Below are positions 8,095-16,582 of a DNA stretch of 64,000 nt, in pieces. Below the pieces are notes generated by a model that did not search any database, was not told the origin of the DNA, and saw only the letters and a list, made by a program, of their open reading frames with translations. Source of the stretch: Acidovorax sp. sic0104 (GTDB taxonomy: Bacteria; Pseudomonadota; Gammaproteobacteria; Burkholderiales; Burkholderiaceae_C); the NCBI RefSeq assembly GCF_019219095.1, contig NZ_JAHUWH010000012.1:1-64000 (forward strand). The letters are read 5' to 3'. Within the stretch, counting starts at the first letter, position 1. The number at the start of each line of letters is the position of its first letter. The translations under genes were made by a program, and so were the position numbers.

Positions 8095-9024
8095 TCAAAA
8101 AATCGTCTTGCGCCCCGTCTCAATCACTCCGTGGCCGCGCTCCCCGCCAAAGCGCGCCAGCGTGGTGCCGTGGCCGCGCTGGGCCAGCACGGCCTCGGCC
8201 AGCGCAAAGTCGTCGGGGTAGGTCACCTTGAAGTTCTGCGCACCTCCGGGGACCAGGCGCGGATGCAGGCCCATGGCCTCCATGGCGCTGGCCTCATCGG
8301 TCACGTTGGTGCCCACCTTGGCCAGGGCATCGAGCAGCGGGCCGATGCGAAACATCTGCGGAGTCTGCGCCAGCCATTTGTTGCTGCGGTCCACCGTGGA
8401 AGCCACGCGCACGCCGCCAGGGCCGTCGATGGAGGTCTTGAGCGTGTCCGCCAGCTGGTGCGCCAGCAGTCCGCCCACGCTGTCGTGTGCGCAGACATCG
8501 ATGAGCCGGTCGATCTGCTCGGCCGTGACCAGGCAGCGCGCGGCATCGTGCACCAGCACCCAGTCATCCTTCTGCGCACCGCGCTCCTGCAGCGCCTTGA
8601 GCCCGCCCTGCACCGTGGCCGCACGCGTGGGGCCGCCGCAGCCGACCACAAAAAACGACGGATGCACATGGGCGTCCAGAAAGTGGTCGCCAGGCGCCAC
8701 GGCCACCAGCGTGCCGGCCAGGCGGCCGACGCCCGCAAACGCAGCCAGGGTGTGCATCACCATGGGGTGGCCCGCCACCAGGTGGTACTGCTTGGGCAGG
8801 GGCGGTGGTGGGGGCTCGCCCGCAGCCCCTGCCAGCGCACCAAAGGCAGAGACCGTGGAGCCCCCGGATGCTGTAGATGGTGCGATGGCTGGTGCGGAAG
8901 GTGGTGCGGCCACCGCACGCGAGCCCGTGCCCGCGCAGGGCACCAGCGCCCACAAGCGCCCCGGCACCGCGGCAGGTGCGTGTGGCGTGGCGAGCGAGGG
9001 TTGCAGCAGCGGGTCTATGGTCAT
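8095..9024 (-). CDS. ispD: 2-C-methyl-D-erythritol 4-phosphate cytidylyltransferase with an internal insertion
   Basis: Transfers CMP from CTP to methylerythritol 4-phosphate in the MEP pathway. The family is normally about 230-240 residues; this one is 309. The nucleotide-binding start [10 protein letters not shown] (residues 27-36) and the following PKQYHLVAG (77-85) are normally separated by a few residues but here by about 40 that are rich in Ala, Pro, Ser and Gly (roughly 8797-8916 in DNA). The rest, including the [13 protein letters not shown] block and [12 protein letters not shown], is normal and the frame is intact. The insert sits in the CTP-binding loop, so tolerance is surprising. 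Part of it resembles repeat-derived inserts in cobQ and cobC (see findings). The N-terminal ~20 residues are also an extension. Confidence 0.93.
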   Translation of the reverse strand: MTIDPLLQPSLATPHAPAAVPGRLWALVPCAGTGSRAVAAPPSAPAIAPSTASGGSTVSAFGALAGAAGEPPPPPLPKQYHLVAGHPMVMHTLAAFAGVGRLAGTLVAVAPGDHFLDAHVHPSFFVVGCGGPTRAATVQGGLKALQERGAQKDDWVLVHDAARCLVTAEQIDRLIDVCAHDSVGGLLAHQLADTLKTSIDGPGGVRVASTVDRSNKWLAQTPQMFRIGPLLDALAKVGTNVTDEASAMEAMGLHPRLVPGGAQNFKVTYPDDFALAEAVLAQRGHGTTLARFGGERGHGVIETGRKTIF

Positions 9025-9180
9025 GAGGGTGCCATTTTAGGAGGGCTGGGCCGGCGCGGCGCCAGACACCGGCACGGTGGCGCGACACGCCCTAGAATGC
9101 CCCGTTGCCCCCGAACCAGCCCACGTGCGCGCCGCACGGGCGGGATGCGGCGGGCCCACCGACGCCCCCTACCGTCCCGC

Positions 9181-12100
9181 ATGGAACTGCCCAAACTCTC
9201 CCCCGGAAAACGCTTCACCCTGCCCCGCCCCGTGGGCAGCGCCGATTCGCTGCTGCTGGCACGCCTGGCCGAACGTGACAAAGCCGCCGGCCGCACCACC
9301 GCCATCGTCACGGCCGACGCCACCGACGCGCAGCGCCTCATCGAGGAAATGGCCTTTTTTGCGCCCACGCTGCGTTGCGCGCTGTTCCCCGACTGGGAGA
9401 CGCTGCCGTATGACACCTTCTCGCCGCACCAGGACCTGATCAGCGAGCGCCTGGCCACGCTGTGGCGCATCAGCCAGAAGGACAAGGACACCGGCGCCGA
9501 TGTGGTGCTGGTGCCCGCCACCACGGCGTTGTACCGCCTGGCGCCGCCATCCTTCCTGGCGGGCTACACCTTCCACTTCAAGGTCAAGCAAAAGCTCGAC
9601 GAGGCGAAGTTCAAGGCCCAGCTCACGCTGGCCGGCTACAGCCATGTATCCCAGGTGGTGAGCCCGGGCGAGTACGCGGTGCGCGGCGGGCTGATCGACC
9701 TGTTCCCCATGGGTTCGCTGGTGCCCTTCCGGGTGGATCTGTTCGACGACGAGATCGACAGCATCCGCACCTTCGACCCCGACAGCCAGCGCAGCCTGTA
9801 CCCCGTGCCCGAGGTGCGCCTCTTGCCCGGCCGCGAGTTCCCCATGGACGACGAGGCGCGGGCCAAATTCCGCAGCCGCTGGCGCGAGATGCTGGAGGGC
9901 GACCCGACCAAGAGCCGCATCTACAAGGACATGGGCGCGGGCGTGGCCACGGCGGGCATCGAGTACTACCTGCCGCTGTTCTTCGACGACACGGCCACGG
10001 TGTTCGACTACCTGGGCGGCGAGGCCACGGTGGTGCTGCACGGCGACCTGGAGCCCGCCTTCCAGCGCTTCTGGCAGGACACGAAAGACCGCTTCCGCCT
10101 GGTGCAGGGCGACCCCGAACGCCCCGCGCTGCCACCAGAAGCGCTGTTCCTGTCGGCCGACCAGTTCTACACCCGCTCCAAGGAGCATGCCCAGCTGTCC
10201 ATCCGCCCCGGCGTGGAGGATGTGGATGACAACCCCCACTTCCAGAAGCTGGGCGACCTGTCGGTGGTGCGCGGCGCCGAAGATCCGCTGGCGCGCCTGC
10301 ACGCCCACATCCGCAACACCCAGCACCGCGTGCTGCTGCTGGCCGAAAGCGATGGCCGGCGCGAGAGCCTGCTCGACTTTCTGCGCGCCAGCGGCGTGAA
10401 CCCGCCCGCCTTCGACTCGCTGGCCGAGTTCCAGGGCACGGCCGACGAAAAGGTGGGCATCGCCACCGCCGGCCTCACCGTGGGCTTCAGCTGGATCGAG
10501 GACGGCATCGACTTCGTCACCGAGACCGAGCTGTTTGCCGCCGGCCCCACCACGCGCCGGCGCAAGAAGCAGGAGCAGGTGAGCGATGTCGAGGCGCTGA
10601 TCAAGGACCTTGCCGAGCTCAACGTGGGCGACCCCGTGGTGCACAGCGCCCACGGCATCGGCCGCTACCGTGGCCTCATCAACATGGACGTGGGCAACAA
10701 GAACCCCGACGGCACGCCCGCCATGCAGGAGTTCCTGCACCTGGAATACGCCGACAAGGCCGTGCTGTATGTGCCCGTGAGCCAGTTGCAGCTGATTAGC
10801 CGCTACACCGGTGTGAGCGCCGACGAGGCGCCGCTGCACAAGCTCGGCAGCGGCCAGTGGGAAAAGGCCAAGCGCAAGGCCGCCGAGCAGGTGCGCGACA
10901 GCGCGGCGGAGCTGCTCAACATCTACGCCCGGCGCGCCGCGCGCGAAGGCCATGCCTTCCGCTACAGCCCGCAGGACTACGAGACCTTTGCCAACGACTT
11001 CGGCTTTGACGAAACAGCCGACCAGAACGCCGCCATCCACGCCGTCATCCAGGACATGATCAGCCCCCGCCCCATGGACCGCCTGGTCTGTGGTGACGTG
11101 GGCTTCGGCAAGACCGAGGTCGCCTTGCGCGCGGCCTTCGTGGCCGTCACGGGCGGCAAGCAGGTGGCCTTCCTCGCGCCCACCACGCTGCTGGCCGAGC
11201 AGCACTACCAGACGCTGGTGGACCGTTTCAGCAAGTGGCCTGTGAAGGTGGCCGAGGTCTCGCGCTTTCGCTCGGGCAAGGAGATCACCTCGGCCATCAA
11301 GGGCATCGGCGACGGCACGGTGGACATCGTGGTGGGCACGCACAAGCTGCTCTCCGAATCCACCAAGTTCCACAACCTGGGCCTCTTGATCATCGACGAG
11401 GAGCACCGCTTCGGCGTGCGCCACAAGGAGCAGATGAAGGCCCTGCGCGCCGAGGTGGACGTGCTCACCCTCACCGCAACCCCCATCCCGCGCACGCTGG
11501 GCATGGCGCTCGAAGGGCTGCGCGACCTCAGCGTCATTGCCACCGCACCGCAGCGGCGCCTGGCAATCAAGACCTTCGTGCGCAACGAAGGCACGGGCGT
11601 GATCCGCGAGGCGGTGCTGCGCGAATTGAAGCGCGGCGGGCAGATCTACTTCCTGCACAACGAGGTGGAGACCATCGAGAACCGCCGCCAGAAGCTCGAA
11701 GAGATACTGCCCGAGGCCCGCATCGCCGTGGCGCACGGCCAGATGCCCGAGCGCGAACTGGAGCGCGTGATGCGGGACTTCGTGGCCCAGCGCTACAACA
11801 TCCTCCTGTGCTCGACCATCATCGAGACCGGCATCGACGTGCCCACGGCCAACACCATCATCATGAGCCGCGCCGACAAGTTCGGCCTGGCGCAGCTGCA
11901 CCAGCTGCGCGGGCGCGTGGGCCGCAGCCACCACCAGGCGTATGCCTACCTCATGGTGCCCGACACCGAGGGCCTGACCAAACAGGCCGCGCAGCGCCTG
12001 GACGCCATCCAGCAGATGGAGGAACTGGGCAGCGGCTTCTACCTGGCCATGCACGACCTGGAGATCCGCGGTGCCGGCGAGGTGCTGGGCGAGAACCAGA

Positions 12101-12654
12101 GCGGCAACATGCTGGAGGTGGGCTTTCAGCTGTACAACGAGATGCTGAACGAGGCCGTCAAATCGCTCAAGGCCGGCAAGGAGCCGGACCTGCTGAGCCC
12201 GCTGAGCGTCACCACCGACATCAACCTGCACGCCCCCGCCCTGCTGCCCGACGACTACTGCGGCGACGTGCACCTGCGCCTGTCGTTCTACAAGAAGCTG
12301 GCCACGGCCAAAACCCCCGACCAGATCGACGGCCTGCTTGAAGAGATCGTGGACCGCTTCGGCAAACTGCCGCCGCAGGCCCAGACCCTCATCGACGTGC
12401 ACCGCCTGCGCGTGCTGAGCCAGCCCTACGGCGTGGTGAAGGTCGATGCCGCCCCCGGCGTCATCCACATCACCTTCAAGCCCCAGCCGCCCATCGACCC
12501 GATGCGCATCATCGAGCTGATCCAGAAGAACAAACACATCAAGCTCGCGGGCAACGAGAAGCTGCGCATCGAGCGCGAGCTCAAGGACCCCAAGGACCGC
12601 GCGCAGATGGTGCGCGATGTGCTGCGCTCGCTGGGGCAGCCGGTGGTGGCGTAG
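9181..12654 (+). CDS. mfd: transcription-repair coupling factor Mfd
   Basis: A 1157-residue SF2 translocase that removes RNA polymerase stalled at DNA lesions and recruits UvrA. In order: UvrB-like N-terminal domains, the RNA-polymerase-interacting/CarD-like domain with HGIGRY near residue 491, Walker A GDVGFGKTE near 638, DEEH near 740, helicase C-terminal domain with LHQLRGRVGRS, and the C-terminal TRCF domain. Length and all motifs are normal. The start at 9181 (MELPKLSPGKRFTLPRP) is chosen because the upstream open frame, reaching back to 8131, is antisense to ispD. It is divergent from ispD with about 155 bp between. Confidence 0.97.
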   Translation: MELPKLSPGKRFTLPRPVGSADSLLLARLAERDKAAGRTTAIVTADATDAQRLIEEMAFFAPTLRCALFPDWETLPYDTFSPHQDLISERLATLWRISQKDKDTGADVVLVPATTALYRLAPPSFLAGYTFHFKVKQKLDEAKFKAQLTLAGYSHVSQVVSPGEYAVRGGLIDLFPMGSLVPFRVDLFDDEIDSIRTFDPDSQRSLYPVPEVRLLPGREFPMDDEARAKFRSRWREMLEGDPTKSRIYKDMGAGVATAGIEYYLPLFFDDTATVFDYLGGEATVVLHGDLEPAFQRFWQDTKDRFRLVQGDPERPALPPEALFLSADQFYTRSKEHAQLSIRPGVEDVDDNPHFQKLGDLSVVRGAEDPLARLHAHIRNTQHRVLLLAESDGRRESLLDFLRASGVNPPAFDSLAEFQGTADEKVGIATAGLTVGFSWIEDGIDFVTETELFAAGPTTRRRKKQEQVSDVEALIKDLAELNVGDPVVHSAHGIGRYRGLINMDVGNKNPDGTPAMQEFLHLEYADKAVLYVPVSQLQLISRYTGVSADEAPLHKLGSGQWEKAKRKAAEQVRDSAAELLNIYARRAAREGHAFRYSPQDYETFANDFGFDETADQNAAIHAVIQDMISPRPMDRLVCGDVGFGKTEVALRAAFVAVTGGKQVAFLAPTTLLAEQHYQTLVDRFSKWPVKVAEVSRFRSGKEITSAIKGIGDGTVDIVVGTHKLLSESTKFHNLGLLIIDEEHRFGVRHKEQMKALRAEVDVLTLTATPIPRTLGMALEGLRDLSVIATAPQRRLAIKTFVRNEGTGVIREAVLRELKRGGQIYFLHNEVETIENRRQKLEEILPEARIAVAHGQMPERELERVMRDFVAQRYNILLCSTIIETGIDVPTANTIIMSRADKFGLAQLHQLRGRVGRSHHQAYAYLMVPDTEGLTKQAAQRLDAIQQMEELGSGFYLAMHDLEIRGAGEVLGENQSGNMLEVGFQLYNEMLNEAVKSLKAGKEPDLLSPLSVTTDINLHAPALLPDDYCGDVHLRLSFYKKLATAKTPDQIDGLLEEIVDRFGKLPPQAQTLIDVHRLRVLSQPYGVVKVDAAPGVIHITFKPQPPIDPMRIIELIQKNKHIKLAGNEKLRIERELKDPKDRAQMVRDVLRSLGQPVVA

Positions 12655-12679
12655 CGGCTCCGGGCGTTCCGGCATGCAT

Positions 12680-12734
12680 CAAATCAGCTTGCAACGCTTA
12701 TCCAACATGCGCCGTAAGCTATTAAAAATATAGC
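12680..12734 (-). repeat. short interspersed repeat, family A, copy 1
   Basis: Read on the minus strand this stretch starts ATAGCTTACGGCGCATG and continues into AAGCGTTGCAAGC. It aligns with copies at 15966-16020, 19764-19820, 30741-30797, 40331-40390 and 54488-54541. It lies just after mfd and before the membrane-protein gene. The pattern (ATAGC, about 25 bp, AAGCG, then an AT-rich end) is a repeat I associate with Acidovorax-like genomes. Confidence 0.55.
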
Positions 12735-12741
12735 AATCTCC

Positions 12742-13416
12742 ATGGAAGCCGTCCTGGCCCTGATCGCTCTTGCCGCCGCGCTGGCCGCACGCCCCTGGCG
12801 GCTGCTGGCCAGCCGCAAGCCGCTGGCACAGGAGCGGCACGGAGCCGCCGCCGCACTGTGGACGCCCCTGCTGGCCACCCTCGTCCTGCTGCCGTGGGCC
12901 TGGGCCCTGCCCACCCTGCACCGCATGCCGCTGCAACTGCAGTGGTCGGGCGCGTGCCTGGTGCTGCTCATGCTGGGCTGGCCGCTGGCAGTGCCCACGT
13001 TGCTGGCGGTGGGCGCCATTGCGGCGCTGGTCTCGCCTGGGCTGGGCTGGCAGGAGGCGCTGGGCATTGCCGTGTGGCAGGGCGTGGTGCCGTCCACGCT
13101 CGCGCTGCTGCTGGGCGTGGTGCTGCGCCGCCTGGCCAGCTTTCAGGCGCTGGCCGGCGTGCGCGCATTCGTGTACGTGCTGGGCCGGGGTTTTCTGGGC
13201 ACTGCGCTGTGCCTGTTCCTGGCGGGCACGCTGTCGCAGTGCAGCGGCCACACGCTGCCGGGCGTAGGCGAGCAGCTTTCGCTGGTGGCTCGATGGCTGA
13301 TGGCCTGGGGTGACGCGGTGGTCACCGGCATGCTGTGCGCGGTGTTCGTGGCGTTCAAGCCCGAATGGCTTGCCACTTGGTCGGATGAACTCTACCTGCA
13401 CCAGGAAACGAGCTGA
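12742..13416 (+). CDS. predicted integral membrane protein, possibly ECF/CbiM-like permease (COG3235 type)
   Basis: A 224-residue protein with about six hydrophobic segments and no signal for secretion. The late segment WGDAVVTGMLCAVFVAFKPE followed by WSDELYL resembles a family of proteobacterial proteins often labelled energy-coupling-factor transporter permeases. If so it would take up a metal or vitamin, and a cobalt role would fit the cobalamin locus 35 kb away, but no ECF ATPase or T-component is nearby. It stands alone between mfd and a Bug-type binding-protein gene. The family call is moderate; the substrate is unknown. Confidence 0.6.
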   Translation: MEAVLALIALAAALAARPWRLLASRKPLAQERHGAAAALWTPLLATLVLLPWAWALPTLHRMPLQLQWSGACLVLLMLGWPLAVPTLLAVGAIAALVSPGLGWQEALGIAVWQGVVPSTLALLLGVVLRRLASFQALAGVRAFVYVLGRGFLGTALCLFLAGTLSQCSGHTLPGVGEQLSLVARWLMAWGDAVVTGMLCAVFVAFKPEWLATWSDELYLHQETS

Positions 13417-13607
13417 AGCGTCTTGCCAACGGACGCAAGCGCTATGAAAAGAGAAGCACTCAAGGGCTGAAAGACGCCGCATCCCGGCCCGCGAAGCGCG
13501 TGTGGTGCAGGAATTGCTTGAGCCCCGGGGCACGCGGCATACCGCTACCCGGCCACGCGTGCTGCCTGCCGCTACTGGCCCGTCCGTCCACCTTTGGGAG
13601 CTGTTCC

Positions 13608-14588
13608 ATGCAATTTTGGCGTCTCATACCGGCCCTTGCCGGCACCTTTCTTGCGCTGTGTTCTGCCGCCTCTGCCTGGGCGCAGGGCAGCTACCCCGAC
13701 CGTCCCGTCAAGGTCATCGTGGCCCTGCCCGCCGGGGGCAGCGCCGACATGATCGCCCGCGTGGTCACGCAAAAGATGGCGGCCGAGCTGGGGCAGCCGT
13801 TCGTGGTGGACAACAAGGCCGGCGCATCGGGCCAGATCGGCACGCCGCTGGTCTCGCGCGCTGCGCCGGATGGCTACACGCTCATGGTCTCGCCGGCATC
13901 GTTCCTGACCACGAACAAGAGCATCTTCAAGACCCTGCCCTACGACCCCGAGGCCGACTTCGTGCCCGTCACCAAGTTCGTGAACCAGCCCATGGTGCTG
14001 GTGGTCAAGGACAAGCAGAAGTTTCCCACCGTGGCCTCCGTGATCGCGGCCGCCAAGGCCGCACCGGGCAAGCTCACCTACGCCTCGTCGGGCGATGGCA
14101 GCCCCCAGCACCTGGCCGGCCTGATGTTCACCACCCGCACCCGGACCGACCTGCTGCACGTGCCCTACAAGGGCGGGGCCCCGGCCATCAACGACGCCCT
14201 GGCTGGCACGGTGGACATGCTGTTTGCCGTGCTGCCCGAGGCGCTGCCGCACATCCAGTCGGGCAAGCTGCACGCCTTGGGGCTGATGGCCGCACAGCGC
14301 ACGGGCACACTGCCCCAGACACCCACGATGGTCGAAGCCGGCGCTCCCGAAATGAACCTCTCGGCCTGGGTGGGCCTGCTGGCACCCGCCAAGACGCCCC
14401 AACCCGTCATCGACAAGTTGCAGCGCGCCGCACACGCCGCCCTGGCCGATGCCGACATCCGGAGCAAGCTGGCTGCCAGCGGCATGGAGGTGGCGCCCGG
14501 CAGCAGCCAGCAGCTCAAGGATGCGATCACACAGGAGATCAGGATCCATGCAGACCTGGTGAAAGCTGCGGGGCTGGTGCCGCAGTAG
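13608..14588 (+). CDS. Bug-family tripartite tricarboxylate transporter substrate-binding protein
   Basis: A 326-residue periplasmic protein of the TctC/Bug family. A Sec signal peptide covers about residues 1-25 (cleavage after AWA). Family landmarks are YPDRPVKVIVALPAGGSADM, VVDNKAGASGQIG, and the ligand-loop region VPYKGGAPAINDALAG. The ATG at 13608 is preceded by GGGAG at proper spacing; the frame is open upstream without a start of similar quality. No TctA/TctB membrane genes are adjacent, so it is an orphan binding protein, as is usual in this bacterial group. The ligand (a carboxylate or similar) is unknown. Confidence 0.9.
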   Translation: MQFWRLIPALAGTFLALCSAASAWAQGSYPDRPVKVIVALPAGGSADMIARVVTQKMAAELGQPFVVDNKAGASGQIGTPLVSRAAPDGYTLMVSPASFLTTNKSIFKTLPYDPEADFVPVTKFVNQPMVLVVKDKQKFPTVASVIAAAKAAPGKLTYASSGDGSPQHLAGLMFTTRTRTDLLHVPYKGGAPAINDALAGTVDMLFAVLPEALPHIQSGKLHALGLMAAQRTGTLPQTPTMVEAGAPEMNLSAWVGLLAPAKTPQPVIDKLQRAAHAALADADIRSKLAASGMEVAPGSSQQLKDAITQEIRIHADLVKAAGLVPQ

Positions 14589-14593
14589 GGCAA

Positions 14594-14611
14594 GCGGGGC
14601 GCACTCCCCGC
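14594..14611 (+). terminator. possible terminator hairpin
   Basis: GCGGGG and CCCCGC form a 6-bp stem with a 6-base loop, starting 6 bases after the Bug-type gene's stop. There is no T-run, so this is at best a weak or Rho-assisted stop. Confidence 0.3.
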
Positions 14612-14744
14612 ACCGCGCGCGCATTCACTTTTTCCTCTTCGCCTTGTCGCTCGAGGTGGAGCGCTGCGCTCGAAGTTTCGGAATCGTTTCCTGGGCTTCC
14701 TTCCTCACTATGGCCCAGGCCGCCGAGTGAGGGCTGCCGCCCCG

Positions 14745-14963
14745 TCAACCCAGCGCCAGGCTGCCCGCATCCAGGGCCGGAGGGCGCAACAGGTCTTCGT
14801 CGATACCCATCACCCGGCTGGCACGCTCCACGGCCTGCCACAGAGGCGCGGGCATTTGAAGGATCTCCTCGGGGGAGGCCGAGCGAGCGATCCAAGCGCT
14901 GATCTCTCCATGCTGCTCGGGGGTCAGCAGATCCAGGTTCAGCATTTCGTCAATGGTCTTCAT
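14745..14963 (-). CDS. small conserved-looking hypothetical protein
   Basis: A 72-residue soluble acidic protein (MKTIDEMLNLDLLTPEQHGE) with predicted helices and no recognised domain. The pattern LTPEQHGEISAWI followed by PAPLWQAVERAS suggests a small helical bundle. The frame extends upstream to 15023, but the start at 14963 gives the natural N-terminus. It lies convergent to the Bug-type gene and divergent from serB. Amino-acid composition looks like a real protein rather than a shadow frame. Function unknown. Confidence 0.55.
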   Translation of the reverse strand: MKTIDEMLNLDLLTPEQHGEISAWIARSASPEEILQMPAPLWQAVERASRVMGIDEDLLRPPALDAGSLALG

Positions 14964-15217
14964 CGGGTTCCGTCTGTGGGTAGTGGCCAGCCCGCAAGGG
15001 CCGCAGCCAAGGCTACCCGACAAACATGCCGCCTGGAGCGACTATTTCAACAGCCCCGCCGAAGCAGTGAGCTCCACACCAGGGCACCGAACACACGGTG
15101 TCCATGCGCTCGCCCAGCGTTGCGCAAGCACCGCGTGCCCCGTCTCCTGGGGGCTTGGGCGTGGGCGATACCATTGCGGGTTTGCGGCCACGCCCAGAAC
15201 CTCCTTTTTTGCAAGCC

Positions 15218-15931
15218 ATGACCCATCCCACCGAATTCGCCCCCGGCCTCGTCGTTCAGGGCATCGAGCCGCCGCTGTCCCTGTCGGCGTACAAGCTCAT
15301 CGCCTTCGACATGGACTCCACCCTCATCAACATCGAGTGTGTGGACGAGATCGCAGACGCCGCAGGCCGCAAGGCCGAAGTGGCCGCCATCACCGAGGCG
15401 GCGATGCAGGGCGTCATCACCGACTACAAGGAAAGCCTGCGCCAACGCGTGGCCCTGCTCAAGGGCGTGACGGTGCAGCACATGGAGCAGGTGTTCACCG
15501 AACGCCTGCGCTTCAACCCCGGCGCCAAGGAACTCATCACCGCCGCCAAGGCTGCGGGCCTGACCACGCTGCTGGTCTCCGGCGGCTTCACCTTCTTTGC
15601 CGACCGCGTGAAGGCGGGCCTTGGCATCGACTTCGCCCGCTCCAACATGCTGGAGGTGGACGGCGGCCTGCTCACCGGCCGCATGGTGGACCAGCCCTGG
15701 GGCGACATCTGCGACGGCGCCGAGAAGCGCCGCACCCTGCTGGAGGTGGCCTCGCTCATGGGCATTGCGCCTTCGCAGGCCATTGCGGTGGGCGACGGCG
15801 CCAACGACCTGCCCATGATGGGCGTGGCCGGGCTGTCGGTGGCCTACCACGCCAAGCCCGCCGTGCGCGCGCAGGCCAAGGTGGCCATCAACCAGGGCGG
15901 GCTCGACCGCCTGCTGGAAGTGCTGAAGTAA
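15218..15931 (+). CDS. serB: phosphoserine phosphatase
   Basis: A 237-residue HAD-superfamily enzyme that hydrolyses O-phosphoserine in the last step of serine synthesis. Motif I DMDST has the nucleophile Asp31; motif II Ser121 (SGG), Lys170, and motif III GDGANDLPM (192-200) are all present. It lacks the N-terminal ACT domains of some SerB proteins, the normal short form in this group. The start at 15218 (MTHPTEFAPG) follows family N-termini; the frame is open upstream. It stands alone. Confidence 0.95.
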   Translation: MTHPTEFAPGLVVQGIEPPLSLSAYKLIAFDMDSTLINIECVDEIADAAGRKAEVAAITEAAMQGVITDYKESLRQRVALLKGVTVQHMEQVFTERLRFNPGAKELITAAKAAGLTTLLVSGGFTFFADRVKAGLGIDFARSNMLEVDGGLLTGRMVDQPWGDICDGAEKRRTLLEVASLMGIAPSQAIAVGDGANDLPMMGVAGLSVAYHAKPAVRAQAKVAINQGGLDRLLEVLK

Positions 15932-15965
15932 CGCAGCCTCCCCGGGGTATCCATACCCCGGATTG

Positions 15966-16020
15966 CTACATTAAACATAGCAAATGACGCTTGCCACATA
16001 AGCGCTGCAGGCATTTTCAT
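15966..16020 (+). repeat. short interspersed repeat, family A, copy 2
   Basis: Contains ATAGCAAATGACGCTTGCC, then AAGCGCTGCAGGC and an ATTTTCAT end, aligning with the other family A copies. It lies between serB and the molybdenum hydroxylase operon. Confidence 0.6.
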
Positions 16021-16114
16021 CTAAGAAAACGCGCCACCAACCTGGCGCGGATCTTCAAGACCGTCTCCCGCCGCATCCGGACACTGTGCGCACCACATGC
16101 CACAGGAGCGCCGG

Positions 16115-16582
16115 ATGCATATCACCATCAATCAACAGCCCCACGCCGTCCCCCCCGGCTGGGAAGACGAGCCGCTTCTGTGGCTGCTGCGCGAGCCCCT
16201 GGGCCTGGTGGGCACCCGCTTTGGCTGCGGCGTGGGCCAGTGCGGCGCCTGCACCGTGCTCGTGGACGGCACCGCTCAGCGCGCCTGCCTGCTCACCGCC
16301 CGGGCGCTGCCGGCCGGCGCGGCCGTCACCACGGTGGAGGGGCTGGCTGCTGCCGATGGCACCCTGCATCCGGTGCAGCAAGCCTGGCTGGATAGGCGCG
16401 TTCCGCAGTGCGGCTACTGCCAGAGTGGCCAGATGATGGGCACGGTGGCCCTGCTGCGCGCCACGCCCCGCCCCACCGACGCGCAGATCGATGCCGCCAT
16501 GGCGGGCCACCTGTGCCGCTGCGGCACGCAGCACCGCGTGCGCGCCGCCATCCATCAGGCGGCGGGCAAGGTGGCGCCATGA
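16115..16582 (+). CDS. [2Fe-2S] small subunit of a molybdenum hydroxylase (IorA type)
   Basis: A 155-residue protein carrying two [2Fe-2S] clusters. The plant-ferredoxin-type set is Cys38, Cys43, Cys46 and Cys58 (CGVGQCGACTV), and the second four-helix cluster uses Cys99, Cys102, Cys134 and Cys136 (CGYC, CRC). This is the architecture of isoquinoline 1-oxidoreductase or aldehyde oxidase small subunits, passing electrons from the molybdenum site. AGGAG precedes the ATG at 16115. It overlaps the large-subunit gene by ATGA, so the two are coupled. The substrate cannot be told from sequence; N-heterocycles or aldehydes are typical. Confidence 0.88.
   Translation: MHITINQQPHAVPPGWEDEPLLWLLREPLGLVGTRFGCGVGQCGACTVLVDGTAQRACLLTARALPAGAAVTTVEGLAAADGTLHPVQQAWLDRRVPQCGYCQSGQMMGTVALLRATPRPTDAQIDAAMAGHLCRCGTQHRVRAAIHQAAGKVAP

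Noticed and set aside
8131..9180. Upstream open frame continuing mfd by 350 codons
   Set aside because: It is antisense to ispD, composition is Arg/His/Gly-rich noise, and Mfd has its normal N-terminus and length from 9181.
9169..12675. 1168-codon open frame on the minus strand across mfd
   Set aside because: Mirror frame of a high-GC gene; Leu/Val/His/Gly-rich with no domain.
13500..13607. Upstream extension of the Bug-type binding protein
   Set aside because: It would put 36 residues before a clean signal peptide; the ATG at 13608 has a good ribosome-binding site.
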